Shown here: positions 18,753 through 27,335 of the stretch, one piece after another
How positions within the stretch are numbered: position 1 is the first letter of the stretch
How the letters are laid out: each line of letters starts with the position of its first letter
Assembly: GCA_016191435.1 (NCBI GenBank)
Contig: JACPOQ010000046.1
Location: forward strand, 1 to 64,000
Reading direction: 5' to 3'
Length of the DNA stretch: 64,000 bases
Origin: Chloroflexota bacterium
Lineage (GTDB): Bacteria; Chloroflexota; Dehalococcoidia; Tepidiformales; Tepidiformaceae
Made by a program: the position numbers and the translations under genes
The notes under the pieces: model-generated
Database searches by the model: none
The model's input: the letters and a program-made list of their open reading frames with translations, nothing else
What the model was told of the DNA's origin: nothing

Positions 18753-20732
18753 ATGGGAGTTTTCGGCGTCCTCCGGCCGGTGCGGAACCGCGATGACCCG
18801 GCGGTGCGGGCGCCGGGCGTCTCGCAGATGGCGGCCGCACCGTCCCCCTACCGCCGGCGTGCGTGGTCCCCTCCCGCGGCAGCGGCCGTGTGGATGCGCT
18901 TGCGCGCGGAACCGCTTGCCTTCCTGGCGGTGCTCGCGGTGGCGATTTTCTTGCGGTTCTTCCGGCTCGATGACACGGCTCAGAACCTTTACTACGCGGC
19001 CGGCGTGCGGAGCATGCTGACCTCGTGGCACAACTTCTTTTACGTCAGTTTCGAGCCCTCCGGGTCGGTGATGATCGACAAGCCGCCGCTCGGGCTCTGG
19101 CTGGAGACGGGCGTGGCGCGCGTGGCCGGGTTCCACTACTGGGCGCTGGCGTTGCCGCAGGCAGTGAGCGGGGTCGCGGCGGTGGCATTGTTGTTCTTCG
19201 TCATCCGGCGGACCTATGGCGGGCCGGTCGCATTGCTGGCGGCCGGCTGCCTCGCGGTGCTGCCGGTGAGTGTCGCCTCGGCGCGGAACAACACGTTCGA
19301 CACGCTGACGATGTTCTTCGCGCTGGCGGCCGCGTGGGCGCTGCTCGAGGCGGTCCGCCGCGGGAGCCTGGGCTGGCTCCTGCTCTCCGCGGCGATGCTC
19401 GGGCTGGGGTTCAACACCAAGATGTCGGAGGCCTTCCTGCCCTTGCCGGCGTTCGCGCTCTTCTTCGCTGCACAGAGCTCCCTGCCGCGAAAGCGGCGCC
19501 TGGCCCACGGGGCGGCGTTCGCCGCCGTGCTGGCGGCCGTCTCCCTCTCGTGGGTGGCGGCCGTCGGCCTGACGCCCGCGGCCGACCGGCCGACCGTCTA
19601 CAACGGCGACGGCAACAGCATCTGGGCACTGACATTCAGGTACAACGGCATCGACCGGGTCATCGGGACGCATGCGCAGCAGCGCATCCGCGGGACGGCG
19701 CCGCTGCCGGCAGATGGTGATACGGCGCTGTTCCTGAAGGCCGCGCAATCGCCGCCACGCGGGCCGTTCCGGTTGCTGGTGGGCAAGCTCGGGACGCAGA
19801 TCGCCTGGTTCCTGCCGCTCGCGGCGGCAGGAGTGCTGGTGGTGGCAAGGCGGCGGCGGACGCCGCTGCCGGGAGACATCCTGTGGGTTTCATGGTTCGT
19901 CAGCGGAGCCTTGTACTTCTCGGTTTCGGCCCAGGCCGTGCCGCAGTACCTGGAGTCGATCGCGGCGCCGGTGGCGGTGTTGGCGGCGCTCGGGCTCAAG
20001 CTTGTGGCGGATCTGCTGGTCAGGCGGCGGGCGGCCGGGGCCGCGTTCGTGGCCGCAAACGCGCTGCTTTCGGTGGTGCTGCTCGTGTCCTCCCGGGGGG
20101 AATCGCGGGCGGCGCTGCCAATCGTTGTAGCGGCGTTGGTGGTCATGGTGGCCGCAGGCTCGCTCATCCCTCATGGCCCCGGCCACGTCCCCACTACCCG
20201 GGTCGCACGGACGGCCGTGGCGGCGGCGTTCCTGGCGCTGTTCGCAGGGCCGGTGGCGTGGTCCGCCGTGACGGCAGCCGAGCCGGCGGCCGGGGTCGCT
20301 GCCCGGTATCCGGTGGCCGGACCCGCGGAGTACCGCAACTCCCGCCCGGCGACTGGCGGCGACTTTCCCCCAACATCACCACCCGGGCCGGCGTCCGACC
20401 CGGCGCTCGCACTCATGGCGGCAGCCACGCCGGGCGGCTATCTCGTGCTGGCTGAGCGGTCACTCTTCGGCAACGCCGCCCGCTACGTCATCGAGACGGG
20501 GCGCCCCGTGCTGACCTTCGACGCCTTCCAGGCGGACCAGTTGCTTGCCGCCCGGACGCTCGCGCAACTCCACGAGGCCGGCAAGCTGCGATTCCTCGAA
20601 CTGCCGGCGGCCGGACCGTGGGCGGACCCGATAACGCCGTTGGGCGTCTGGTTCGGGGCGCACTGCACGGACGTGACGGCGACCGGCGCGCGCCCGCTCG
20701 GCGGCGAGACGAACCTGTACGACTGCCGGTGA
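18753..20732 (+). CDS. Family 39 (ArnT/PMT-like) membrane glycosyltransferase
   Basis: A polytopic transferase, 659 residues, that uses a polyprenyl-phosphate sugar donor. The first extracytoplasmic loop carries the acidic RLDDTAQN (about 71-78), and MIDKPPLGLWLE (about 107-118) is the diagnostic loop of this family. About eleven hydrophobic segments follow, then a C-terminal extracytoplasmic domain of about 150 residues. Acceptor may be a lipid or protein. TAGAGT stands 7 nt before the ATG at 18753 and no Shine-Dalgarno is seen, so I chose this start as a leaderless one; in-frame ATGs at 18828 and 18894 are alternatives. Confidence 0.85.
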   Translation: MGVFGVLRPVRNRDDPAVRAPGVSQMAAAPSPYRRRAWSPPAAAAVWMRLRAEPLAFLAVLAVAIFLRFFRLDDTAQNLYYAAGVRSMLTSWHNFFYVSFEPSGSVMIDKPPLGLWLETGVARVAGFHYWALALPQAVSGVAAVALLFFVIRRTYGGPVALLAAGCLAVLPVSVASARNNTFDTLTMFFALAAAWALLEAVRRGSLGWLLLSAAMLGLGFNTKMSEAFLPLPAFALFFAAQSSLPRKRRLAHGAAFAAVLAAVSLSWVAAVGLTPAADRPTVYNGDGNSIWALTFRYNGIDRVIGTHAQQRIRGTAPLPADGDTALFLKAAQSPPRGPFRLLVGKLGTQIAWFLPLAAAGVLVVARRRRTPLPGDILWVSWFVSGALYFSVSAQAVPQYLESIAAPVAVLAALGLKLVADLLVRRRAAGAAFVAANALLSVVLLVSSRGESRAALPIVVAALVVMVAAGSLIPHGPGHVPTTRVARTAVAAAFLALFAGPVAWSAVTAAEPAAGVAARYPVAGPAEYRNSRPATGGDFPPTSPPGPASDPALALMAAATPGGYLVLAERSLFGNAARYVIETGRPVLTFDAFQADQLLAARTLAQLHEAGKLRFLELPAAGPWADPITPLGVWFGAHCTDVTATGARPLGGETNLYDCR

Positions 20733-20847
20733 ACCCGCAGCGGCAGGCCGCCCGGGAGCGCTCATCCGGCGGCAACGCGCGTGCGTTCCCCCACGAGCTG
20801 CGCGCACTGCGGATGGCAGCGCCCTGGCTCGCCGGTACCGCCTGCCG

Positions 20848-21717
20848 CTAACGGCCTTCCGCTGCCTCCAGGCGTGCGCGGCGTTCGAGGTTGTACTTGA
20901 CGATCGGGCTGGCCTCTGCCGGCTGCCAGTCCTTGTACGCCGTCACAGTGTCGATCGGCCACTCGATGTCTGCGTCGAGGCGGTAGCCGGGCTCCTTCGC
21001 CTCGCTCAGCGCGCGTACGGCCAGCCGCGCCACTTCAAGCTGCATCGCCCGGTCGTTCGGCAGCCCAAATGCGTGGCCGAACGGGAATTCCACCCCGACG
21101 ATGCGGGCAAGCCGGAACTTCTCCGCAAGCGCGGGCATCATCGTCACGATGACCGTCGGGATTCCAGCCTCTTCGATCGTACGTGCCAGCACGGGCACGT
21201 TCCTGCAGCAGTCTGGTCAGGCAGGGGCAAGCACCACTGCCTCCACCTCGGCGTCCTTCAGCCGTTGGACGACCTCGGGGCCATAGCGCGTCCGCCACTC
21301 TTTGGCGCCCCGGGCCTGGAAGCCCATGAAGGCATAGTGCTCATCGGCGAGTCGGCCAATAGCGCCCTCCGCCTCGAGCCGGGAGAACGCGGCAATGGGC
21401 AAAGCGACATTGAAATCGATCAGAAAGTCGCGCGTGTTCAGGTGGAGATGCTCTGCGGCGATGTCGTCCTGCTGCACGTCGCGCGGGATGATGCGATACG
21501 TGGAGTCACCCCACAGCGGCTCGCGCTTTTCGCGTTCGACGTCAAAGGGCGGCTGGCTAGCTTTCAGGTAAAGCCCGGCCGACGTGAGAAGCGCCACCGT
21601 CGCCTGGCCGATCGGTGTCGCCAGTGGTGACCACACGGGCGCCTCAGCCTGGAACCCCACGCTCTCGAAACCGGCGCGGAAGCTGCGGGGCAGGAACTTG
21701 AAGCTATCGACCGGCAT
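20848..21717 (-). CDS. Putative selenoprotein of the GrdB/PrdB (glycine/proline reductase B) family
   Basis: Two open frames (21717-21217 and 21216-20848) lie in the same reading frame, separated only by TGA at 21219-21217. Read through, they give 289 residues with selenocysteine at position 167. The N-terminal part has the family pattern VALLTSAGLYLKASQPPFD, STYRIIPRD, NTRDFLIDFNVALPI and YAFMGFQARG. The TGA falls in AVVLAPA-U-PDCC, exactly where GrdB/PrdB-type reductases carry Sec (U-P-x-C variant), and the rest (VLARTIEEAGIPTVIVT, EFPFGHAFGLPND) continues the family. A hairpin suited to be a bacterial SECIS follows the TGA. No selA/selB/selC is in this window. The alternative is a recent nonsense mutation of a Cys or Trp codon. 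Confidence 0.75.
21181..21200 (-). promoter_or_regulatory. Candidate bacterial SECIS hairpin
   Basis: In the mRNA, 16 nt after the UGA, a perfect 7-bp stem (ACGUGCC/GGCACGU) closes a 6-nt loop CGUGCU. The apical loop starts 23 nt after the UGA and has G in its second position, both in the range I recall for bacterial SECIS elements. An additional CCAG/CUGG pairing flanks the hairpin starting directly after the UGA. Confidence 0.6.
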
Positions 21718-21949
21718 GTGCAGCTCTCTCGGACGGGTTCGCTGAGTCTAGCCCGCCACGCAGAAGGTGTCATTACGCCCGCGCGGCTCACAAATCGGCC
21801 GAAGAAGGATCGTGCGTCCCGCTTTTGAGGTCCGAACGGCTCCTGTTGCCGCGATTGCCGCGAGCGATGCTGCATACAGCGGCTGGACTTCGGAAGCAGG
21901 TGCCGGCGGCGCTAACGGCCGAGACAGTCCCGCCACAGGAGGCACGGTG

Positions 21950-22489
21950 ATGGTTGTCGCGACTGCGGTCGATCGGGATCTCTCGAGGGTGATGGAGCAA
22001 CTGGCCTACGGCTGTTACATCGTTGGCAGCCAGGACGCCGACGGTGAGCCAAACGGCATGATGGCCGACTGGGTGATGCAGGTCTCGTTCGTCCCCCGGA
22101 TGCTCGCGGTCGCCTTTGAGAACGACGCTCACACCCTGGCCAACATCAGGGCCAACGGCGCGTTTACGCTCAACCTGCTCCCCCGCGACGACGACGGCCT
22201 CCGCCTGGCGGCGCGCTTCGCGCAACCGCACAACGGCGCCAAGGTCGGCGGCCGCGGCAACTCCGGACACGAGCGCATCCACCACAAACTCGAGACGGTC
22301 CCACACGAGCTGGCCGCCAACGGCGCCCCGGTGCTTACCGGCGCCTGTGCCTGGCTCGAATGCGAGGCCGTCGACTTCGTGCCCACAGGCGACCATGTCG
22401 TCGTCACCGCGCGAATCCTCCACGGCCGCCTCGTCACGGTGTCCGACATCCTCACCTCGGAGTTCACCGGCTGGTCATACGCAGGCTAG
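21950..22489 (+). CDS. Flavin reductase-like (FMN-binding split-barrel) protein
   Basis: A 179-residue split-barrel flavoprotein of the flavin_reduct family. Typical features are the N-terminal LAYGCYIVGSQDADGEPNGM, MQVSFVPRMLAVAFEND, and the later GAFTLNLLPRDD segment that contacts FMN. Such proteins reduce flavin with NAD(P)H or use bound FMN in small oxidoreductases. GGAGG precedes the ATG by 8 nt; a GTG three bases upstream is equally possible. It is divergent from the selenoprotein gene with about 230 bp between starts, so shared control and a redox partnership are possible but unproven. Confidence 0.88.
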   Translation: MVVATAVDRDLSRVMEQLAYGCYIVGSQDADGEPNGMMADWVMQVSFVPRMLAVAFENDAHTLANIRANGAFTLNLLPRDDDGLRLAARFAQPHNGAKVGGRGNSGHERIHHKLETVPHELAANGAPVLTGACAWLECEAVDFVPTGDHVVVTARILHGRLVTVSDILTSEFTGWSYAG

Positions 22490-22535
22490 TCCCCATGCGC
22501 CGGTTGGCCGCCCTCGGACGGTGAGGAGTCGACAG

Positions 22536-23885
22536 ATGACGACCGTCGCACGGATACCGGCTCGAGTTGGGCCGTCTCTGCCGGAGGTTCGCCCCTCCCG
22601 CCAGGTTTTCTCGCGCGCGATCGTCGGCATCACCGCGCTGAACTTCGTCTTCTTCAGCGGCTACCTTCTCTTCTTTCCCACCCTGCCGTTCTTCATCGAA
22701 AAGCTCGGCGGAAGTGAGAGCGAGATTGGCCTGCTGATCGCCGTCTCGAGCCTCACGGCGATGCTCGTGCGCCCCCTTGTCGGCTACCTGGTGGACAGGG
22801 TAGGCCACCGGCCTCTCCTGATCGCCGGCCTCGCCGCGTTTGGCGTCACAGCGCTCCTTTACAACCTCGCCCTTGTCCCGGTGGCGCTCATGCCCCTCCG
22901 CGTTCTCACCGGCGCGTCGCTCGCCACGGTCGTGACAGCCGCCACGGCCTACGTGGCCGATGCAGCCCCCCCGCTGCGCCGCAGCGAAGTCATCGGCTAT
23001 TACGGCATGGCGAACAGTCTGGCGTTCGCCGTCGGCCCGGCCATCGGCGGTTTCATTATCCGCGCCGACTGGCTCAACGGCACCGACGGCACGCTGGTGA
23101 GCTGGGCGCCCTGGTCCAGTGGTGCGCGCACAGGTGATCTCCACTTCGCCACGCTGTTCGCCGTTGCCGCCGCGATCACGCTTGTCGCCACGGTCATCGC
23201 CATCGCTCTACCACCTGGCCGCAGCGTCCACCCCGGCGCCCGCGCCGGCGGCACCGCCTTCGCTGCCGGACGGGCTGCGCTCTTCGGCGCGGGCATCAAC
23301 GCGAGCGGGTCGTTCAGCTTCGCCGCCCTGGTCGCCTTCATCCCGTTGTTTGCGCGCGACCAGGGCGTGAGCAACCCGGGCCTGCTCTTCGTCGCCTATG
23401 CGATCGCCCTTATTGCCTGCCGGCTTCTGCTCGGCCGGCGGCTGGAAGGCGCGCCGCGCGAGCTCGTGGTGGCAATCGGCCTGGCCTTCGTGGCGCTCGC
23501 AATGGGCCTCGTGGGGAGCGTCGCCGCCCCGCCCGCACTCGTGCTCGCCTCCGCTATCTTCGGCCTTGGCGCCGGCCTCTATCAGCCCGCCCTGATGGCC
23601 TACGTCATCGACCGCATCGACCCGGCGACACGTGGGCGCGCGATGGGCACATTTACGCTCGGAGCCGATTTCGGGATCAGCAGCGGCTCCTTCCTCCTCG
23701 GCGTCGTCACCGAGGCCGCCGGCTACGCGGCCGCCTTCTGGGCTGCCGCGCTCGTCACCACGGCCGGCGCCGCGACCATGGCCGCCTGGTGGACCCGGCC
23801 CGGACACGCTGCTTCCGGGCCTGCCGGCTCACAGGCCGACGACGCCGCCGGCCTCGCGCCCGCTCGCCTCACCGGACAGCGCTAA
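22536..23885 (+). CDS. Major facilitator superfamily transporter
   Basis: A 449-residue, twelve-helix MFS carrier. The signature loop between helices 2 and 3 is recognisable as GYLVDRVGHRPLLIAG (GxLaDrxGrRx-type), and a matching loop between helices 8 and 9 contains RRLEGAPRELVV. The central cytoplasmic loop follows helix 6. Likely an exporter of small molecules; the substrate is unknown. GAGGAG lies 8 nt before the ATG at 22536. It starts 46 nt after the flavin reductase stop on the same strand, so the two may be co-transcribed. Confidence 0.9.
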   Translation: MTTVARIPARVGPSLPEVRPSRQVFSRAIVGITALNFVFFSGYLLFFPTLPFFIEKLGGSESEIGLLIAVSSLTAMLVRPLVGYLVDRVGHRPLLIAGLAAFGVTALLYNLALVPVALMPLRVLTGASLATVVTAATAYVADAAPPLRRSEVIGYYGMANSLAFAVGPAIGGFIIRADWLNGTDGTLVSWAPWSSGARTGDLHFATLFAVAAAITLVATVIAIALPPGRSVHPGARAGGTAFAAGRAALFGAGINASGSFSFAALVAFIPLFARDQGVSNPGLLFVAYAIALIACRLLLGRRLEGAPRELVVAIGLAFVALAMGLVGSVAAPPALVLASAIFGLGAGLYQPALMAYVIDRIDPATRGRAMGTFTLGADFGISSGSFLLGVVTEAAGYAAAFWAAALVTTAGAATMAAWWTRPGHAASGPAGSQADDAAGLAPARLTGQR

Positions 23886-24234
23886 CCGGCGGAAGGAGCG
23901 CGTTCGAGCGGCGCGAGTTCCGAGCGCGGACGGTGGCGATGGAGCCGAGGGCGACATGCCGCTGCTCATGCAGTATCGCCGCGACATGGCGTGCGCTGGT
24001 ATACCGCCGGCCGGCATCGAACCTGCAGCAAAGCGGTTCGGAATCGGCATTCGCGCGGCCGGCGGCTTCATGTAGTGCGCACTGGCAGCTTCCGTCTGAG
24101 GGCAAACGGCGGCAGACGAAGGCGCATTTGTACCAGCTGCGGTCACCTCAGTCGTCGCCCTTGACGCGCTCGGCCGTCTCCGATTCTCCGAAGCCGTTCC
24201 TTCCAGCCTCCGCTGAAGTCCGCGGCCGCGTCCG
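23886..24234. other. Gene-free gap
   Basis: No supported gene or RNA. Short open frames here have no recognisable domain, no ribosome binding site and atypical composition. The gap may contain decayed sequence related to the adjacent permease remnant. Confidence 0.4.
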
Positions 24235-24792
24235 TCAGAGCTGGCGGAGGCGCGGGTCGAGGATGTCGCGAAGGGCGTCGCCGAGCATGTTGAACGCGAA
24301 AACCGTCACGGCGAGCAGGCCGCCCGCTGAAGCAATGATCCAGGGCGCCTTGACCAGATAGGCCGTCTCGGTGCCGCTGACCATGCCTCCCCAGTCGGGG
24401 TTGGGTGGCGGGATGCCAAGTCCGATGAAGCTGAGGGCGGCTTCGGTGATGATCGCGAAGGCGATGTTGATGCTGACAATGACAACGATAACGTCGAACA
24501 CGTTGGGCAATACATGCCTGAGCAGGACCCGCGGGTAAGAGCAGCCGATAGAGCGCGCCGCTTCAATGTACATGTTCGCTTTGACGGTCAGCACCTGCCC
24601 CCGGATCACCCGTGACGGCCCGGCCACCAAGAAGATGGCAATGGCGATGATCGTGTTCCGCTCGCCGGGGCCCAGGACGGCGGCGATCAGGAGGATGAGG
24701 ACGAACGACGGGAACGCCATCAGGACGTCGCTGATCAGCTGGCGCTGCTCTGGTACCGCGCGGTCTACGGCGCAGACCCCATGTAGGCCCAT
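24235..24792 (-). pseudogene. Truncated DppC-type ABC permease remnant
   Basis: About 170 residues match the C-terminal part of DppC/OppC permeases: LISDVLMAFPSFVLILLIAAVLG, the EAA loop YIEAARSIGCSYPRVLLRH, and the diagnostic C-terminus MLGDALRDILDPRLRQ. The first helix and the periplasmic N-terminal segment (about 110-130 residues) are missing, and no N-terminal coding sequence is found between 24793 and 25044. No binding protein, second permease or ATPase is adjacent. The sequence differs clearly from the intact copy at 4589-5494, so it is a leftover of another transporter, not a partial duplication. Confidence 0.75.
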
Positions 24793-25044
24793 CCGGCACG
24801 CTCTCCCCGGCCGCGCCCGACAGCCCTGCCTGGCAGCCCATCTTTAGAGAAACGATTGCGCGATCTCTCGAAACGGCCGCTGCTCGCGGCCGTCCATCGA
24901 CCCGCACCGGCAGGGTTGCCCCTTCGGCATCGCCGAAGCTGAAGATGGGGACGCTCGGCCCCTGGAGAAAGGGCCGCGCGGCCCTACGCCAGGGGCAGGC
25001 CCGGGCGCATGGTCGGAGCTATCTGACCAGGAGGTTCGGAAGTC

Positions 25045-25497
25045 ATGCCCACTACCGTCACCCGTTGGAATCCATTCACCGAAATCGAGCGCATCTGGCC
25101 CCGCGACCTCTTCAGCGGGGATTTCTTCGGGCGGCTCCGCCCCGGCGGCGAGCTCGCCGTCGAGTGGAGCCCGCGCTGCGATGTCACCGAGAACGACAAT
25201 GCCATCGTCGTCCACGCCGAGATCCCCGGCGTCGAAGCGAAGGACGTCACTATCACCGTCGAGGGCTCCGAGTTGCTCCTGCGCGGCGAGAAGCAGTCCG
25301 AGAAGAAGGAAGAGAAGGAAGGCCGAACCTATAGTGAGCGCTTCTTCGGCTCATTCGAGCGTGCCATCGCCATCCCCGAGGGCGTCGATGCTTCGAAGAT
25401 CGAGGCGAAGATGAAGGACGGCGTGCTCGAAGTGCGCGTGCCGCGGCCGGCAGCGTCGAAGCCAGGGGCAAAGAAGATCGAAATCAAGGTCAACTGA
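25045..25497 (+). CDS. Small heat-shock protein, Hsp20/alpha-crystallin family
   Basis: ATP-independent holdase chaperone, 150 residues. The N-terminus MPTTVTRWNPFTEIERIWP is typical for the bacterial branch. The alpha-crystallin domain (about 45-145) shows DVTENDNAIVVHAEIPGVEAKDV, the ERFFGSFERAIAIPEGVD segment and the final GVLEVRVPRP. The C-terminus ends KKIEIKV, carrying the I-x-I motif that docks into neighbouring subunits. AGGAGG lies 12 nt before the ATG. It stands alone and ends in a strong terminator. No CIRCE element is seen upstream. Confidence 0.95.
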   Translation: MPTTVTRWNPFTEIERIWPRDLFSGDFFGRLRPGGELAVEWSPRCDVTENDNAIVVHAEIPGVEAKDVTITVEGSELLLRGEKQSEKKEEKEGRTYSERFFGSFERAIAIPEGVDASKIEAKMKDGVLEVRVPRPAASKPGAKKIEIKVN

Positions 25498-25580
25498 CCA
25501 TCCCATATCGTGTTGGGAGCAAACGCGCATCGTGCTCGCGCCGCACCCTTTTCCTCGGGTCACGCGTGCACGCGAAACGC

Positions 25581-25620
25581 AAAGAACTGCGCCGGCATTC
25601 GCCGGCGCAGTTCTTTTCAA
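25581..25620. terminator. Strong, probably bidirectional intrinsic terminator
   Basis: A perfect 16-bp stem (25581-25596 with 25601-25616) and ATTC tetraloop are followed by a T run on the plus strand, ending hsp20. A-rich sequence on the left arm gives a T-rich exit on the minus strand too, so it can also stop the tRNA transcript. Confidence 0.9.
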
Positions 25621-25658
25621 ATCTCGCGTAGTGCGCGGGACACGGGCGCGAAAGACTG

Positions 25659-25734
25659 TGGTGGGCCCGCCGGGATTCGAACCCAGGACCAACCGGTTAT
25701 GAGCCGGCCGCTCTCACCGCTGAGCTACGAGCCC
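25659..25734 (-). tRNA. tRNA with CAU anticodon (Met, possibly Ile2)
   Basis: The minus strand folds into a full cloverleaf: acceptor GGGCUCG pairs with CGGGCCC (one U-G), D arm GCUC/GAGC, anticodon arm GCCGG/CCGGU with loop CUCAUAA, T arm CUGGG/CCCGG with UUCGAAU. CCA is encoded. The paired 1-72 position excludes initiator tRNA. CAU can be elongator Met or lysidine-modified Ile2; the UUGGUC variable region is also common in Ile2, so the charge is not settled. Confidence 0.93.
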
Positions 25735-25766
25735 CCGGGAAAGAGAATACGGCCCGAGTTGAGCCG

Positions 25767-26273
25767 TTACCAGCGCCTACCGCGGTCGCCACGCCCACCG
25801 CCGCCGCCACGGCCGCCGCGGTCGCCGCCGCCACCACCGTAGCCGCCGCCGCCGAAGCTGCCGCCGCCACCGCCGTAGCTGCCGCCACCACCACCGTAGC
25901 CGCCGCCGCCACCACCGTAGCCACCGCCGCCGCCGCTGCGGCCACCGCCGCCGCTATAGCCGCCACCGCCCGTCCGGGGCTGAGGCTGGAAGCAGTCGCT
26001 GCAGTAGACCGGGCGATCGCCGCGTGGCTGGAAGGGGACTTTGGCATCCTTACCGCAGGACGCGCAGGTTACGCTGAACAGCTCTCGATCGGGGCGGGCG
26101 CCACCCCCGCCTCCGGCTCCGCCGCCACCATCGCTCCGCCGGGCTCGCCGGCAATTTGGACACCGGCGAGGTTCATTCGTGAACCCCTTCGATGCATGGA
26201 ATTCCTGCTCTCCCGCTGTGAACGTGAAAGCCGCTCCGCAATCGGAGCAGGTCAGTGTTTTGTCGGTGTACAC
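25767..26273 (-). CDS. Zinc-ribbon protein with glycine-rich tail
   Basis: A 168-residue protein with two zinc-binding segments: CSDCGAAFTFTAGEQEFHASKGF...CPNC (the zf-trcl type probable zinc-ribbon) and CASCGKDAKVPFQP...YCSDC, which resembles the CxxCGK ribbons of bacterial nucleic-acid proteins. Residues from about 100 to the end are almost entirely Gly with Tyr, Ser and Arg (GGGGYGGGG-type repeats, ending RGDRGRRW). RNA or DNA binding is likely but not demonstrated. The GTG start at 26273 is preceded by AAGGAGG at 8 nt. It is transcribed towards the tRNA gene on the same strand. Confidence 0.85.
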   Translation of the reverse strand: MYTDKTLTCSDCGAAFTFTAGEQEFHASKGFTNEPRRCPNCRRARRSDGGGGAGGGGGARPDRELFSVTCASCGKDAKVPFQPRGDRPVYCSDCFQPQPRTGGGGYSGGGGRSGGGGGYGGGGGGYGGGGGSYGGGGGSFGGGGYGGGGGDRGGRGGGGGRGDRGRRW

Positions 26274-26521
26274 CCCGACGACCTCCTTGAGTTTCCTGGA
26301 TCCCTACGGTCATCGAGCACCGGTGACAACTGAAGCCTCTCCGTGAGGCCGATGGAACGCGAGAGCCATCTACACACTACTTCATCCGGACGTTGCCTGT
26401 CATTACTGCTACACGAGCGCGGGAGCGGCGCACGTGAAGAAACGGACCACGAACGTGACCGCGAGTTCTGGCGCCTTCGCGCCGCCCGCCACGGCGCCCT
26501 CTGCTGGTACACTGCACCGAT

Positions 26522-27325
26522 ATGCTGGAACTGACCATGCGCCTCCTGCGCGCCGCCGAGGGCGGCGCGCCCGTGGTCCTCGCCGCGGTCCTGGAGGCAG
26601 GCCCCCTCCCGCTCGAACCGGGCACGCGCATGCTGATCGAGCAGTCCGGCGAGCGCGTGGGCAGCCTCGGATCGGTCATGCTCGATGACCTGATGGCTGC
26701 CTATGCCCGCGACGCCTTCCCCCGGCACGCCGCCGAGACCGTCTACGTGGGCGAAAACGGTATCTCGCCCCGCACGATCGTCGGCGCAGCGAGCATCTAT
26801 ATAGAAGTCGTCGAAGCGAAGCCCGTGTTCTTCGTGATCGGCGGCGGGCACATCGGCCGTTCGCTGGCGAAGCTCGCCGATTTCCTCGATTTTCACGTCG
26901 CCGTGCTGGACGACCGCGAGGAGTTTGCAGACCCCGCTCGCATCCCGGAAGCCGACGAAGTCATCTGCGACGACTATGAGGCGGCCATCGACCGCTATCC
27001 AATTACTTCGAACACCTACATCGTCATGGTCACGCGCGGCCACAAGCAGGACGAGGTCGCCCTGCGCCGCGCACTCGGGCGCGGGGCGGGCTATCTCGGC
27101 ATGATCGGTTCGAAGCGGCGCACGGCGACGGTGCTGCAGCACCTGCGCGACGAGGGCTACGACGCGGCCGAGCTCGCCCTCGTGCGCACACCGATCGGGC
27201 TCGATATCGGTGCAGAGACGCCAGAGGAGATCGCTATCAGCATCATGGCCGAGGTGATCATGTTCCGCCGCGGCGGCCGGGCGAAGCCGATGTACCACCG
27301 CCCGGCAAACCTGCGCGCGGATTAG
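26522..27325 (+). CDS. XdhC/CoxI family protein (molybdenum enzyme maturation)
   Basis: XdhC-family proteins bind and sulfurate molybdenum cofactor for insertion into xanthine dehydrogenase or CO dehydrogenase-type enzymes. The 267-residue protein has a short XdhC N-domain and a C-terminal Rossmann domain with FFVIGGGHIGRSLAKLADFL and the conserved VMVTRGHKQDEVALRRAL, GYLGMIGSKRR and IGLDIGAETPEEIAISIMAE. No molybdenum hydroxylase subunits are encoded in the window. TACACT lies 8 nt before the ATG with no Shine-Dalgarno, so the start is probably leaderless. A DUF1801 gene follows 10 nt downstream. Confidence 0.93.
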   Translation: MLELTMRLLRAAEGGAPVVLAAVLEAGPLPLEPGTRMLIEQSGERVGSLGSVMLDDLMAAYARDAFPRHAAETVYVGENGISPRTIVGAASIYIEVVEAKPVFFVIGGGHIGRSLAKLADFLDFHVAVLDDREEFADPARIPEADEVICDDYEAAIDRYPITSNTYIVMVTRGHKQDEVALRRALGRGAGYLGMIGSKRRTATVLQHLRDEGYDAAELALVRTPIGLDIGAETPEEIAISIMAEVIMFRRGGRAKPMYHRPANLRAD

Positions 27326-27335
27326 CGCAGCGAGG

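Noticed and set aside
25659-25734. Initiator tRNA-fMet
   Set aside because: Position 1 pairs with 72 (G-C), and the GGG/CCC anticodon stem of initiators is absent.
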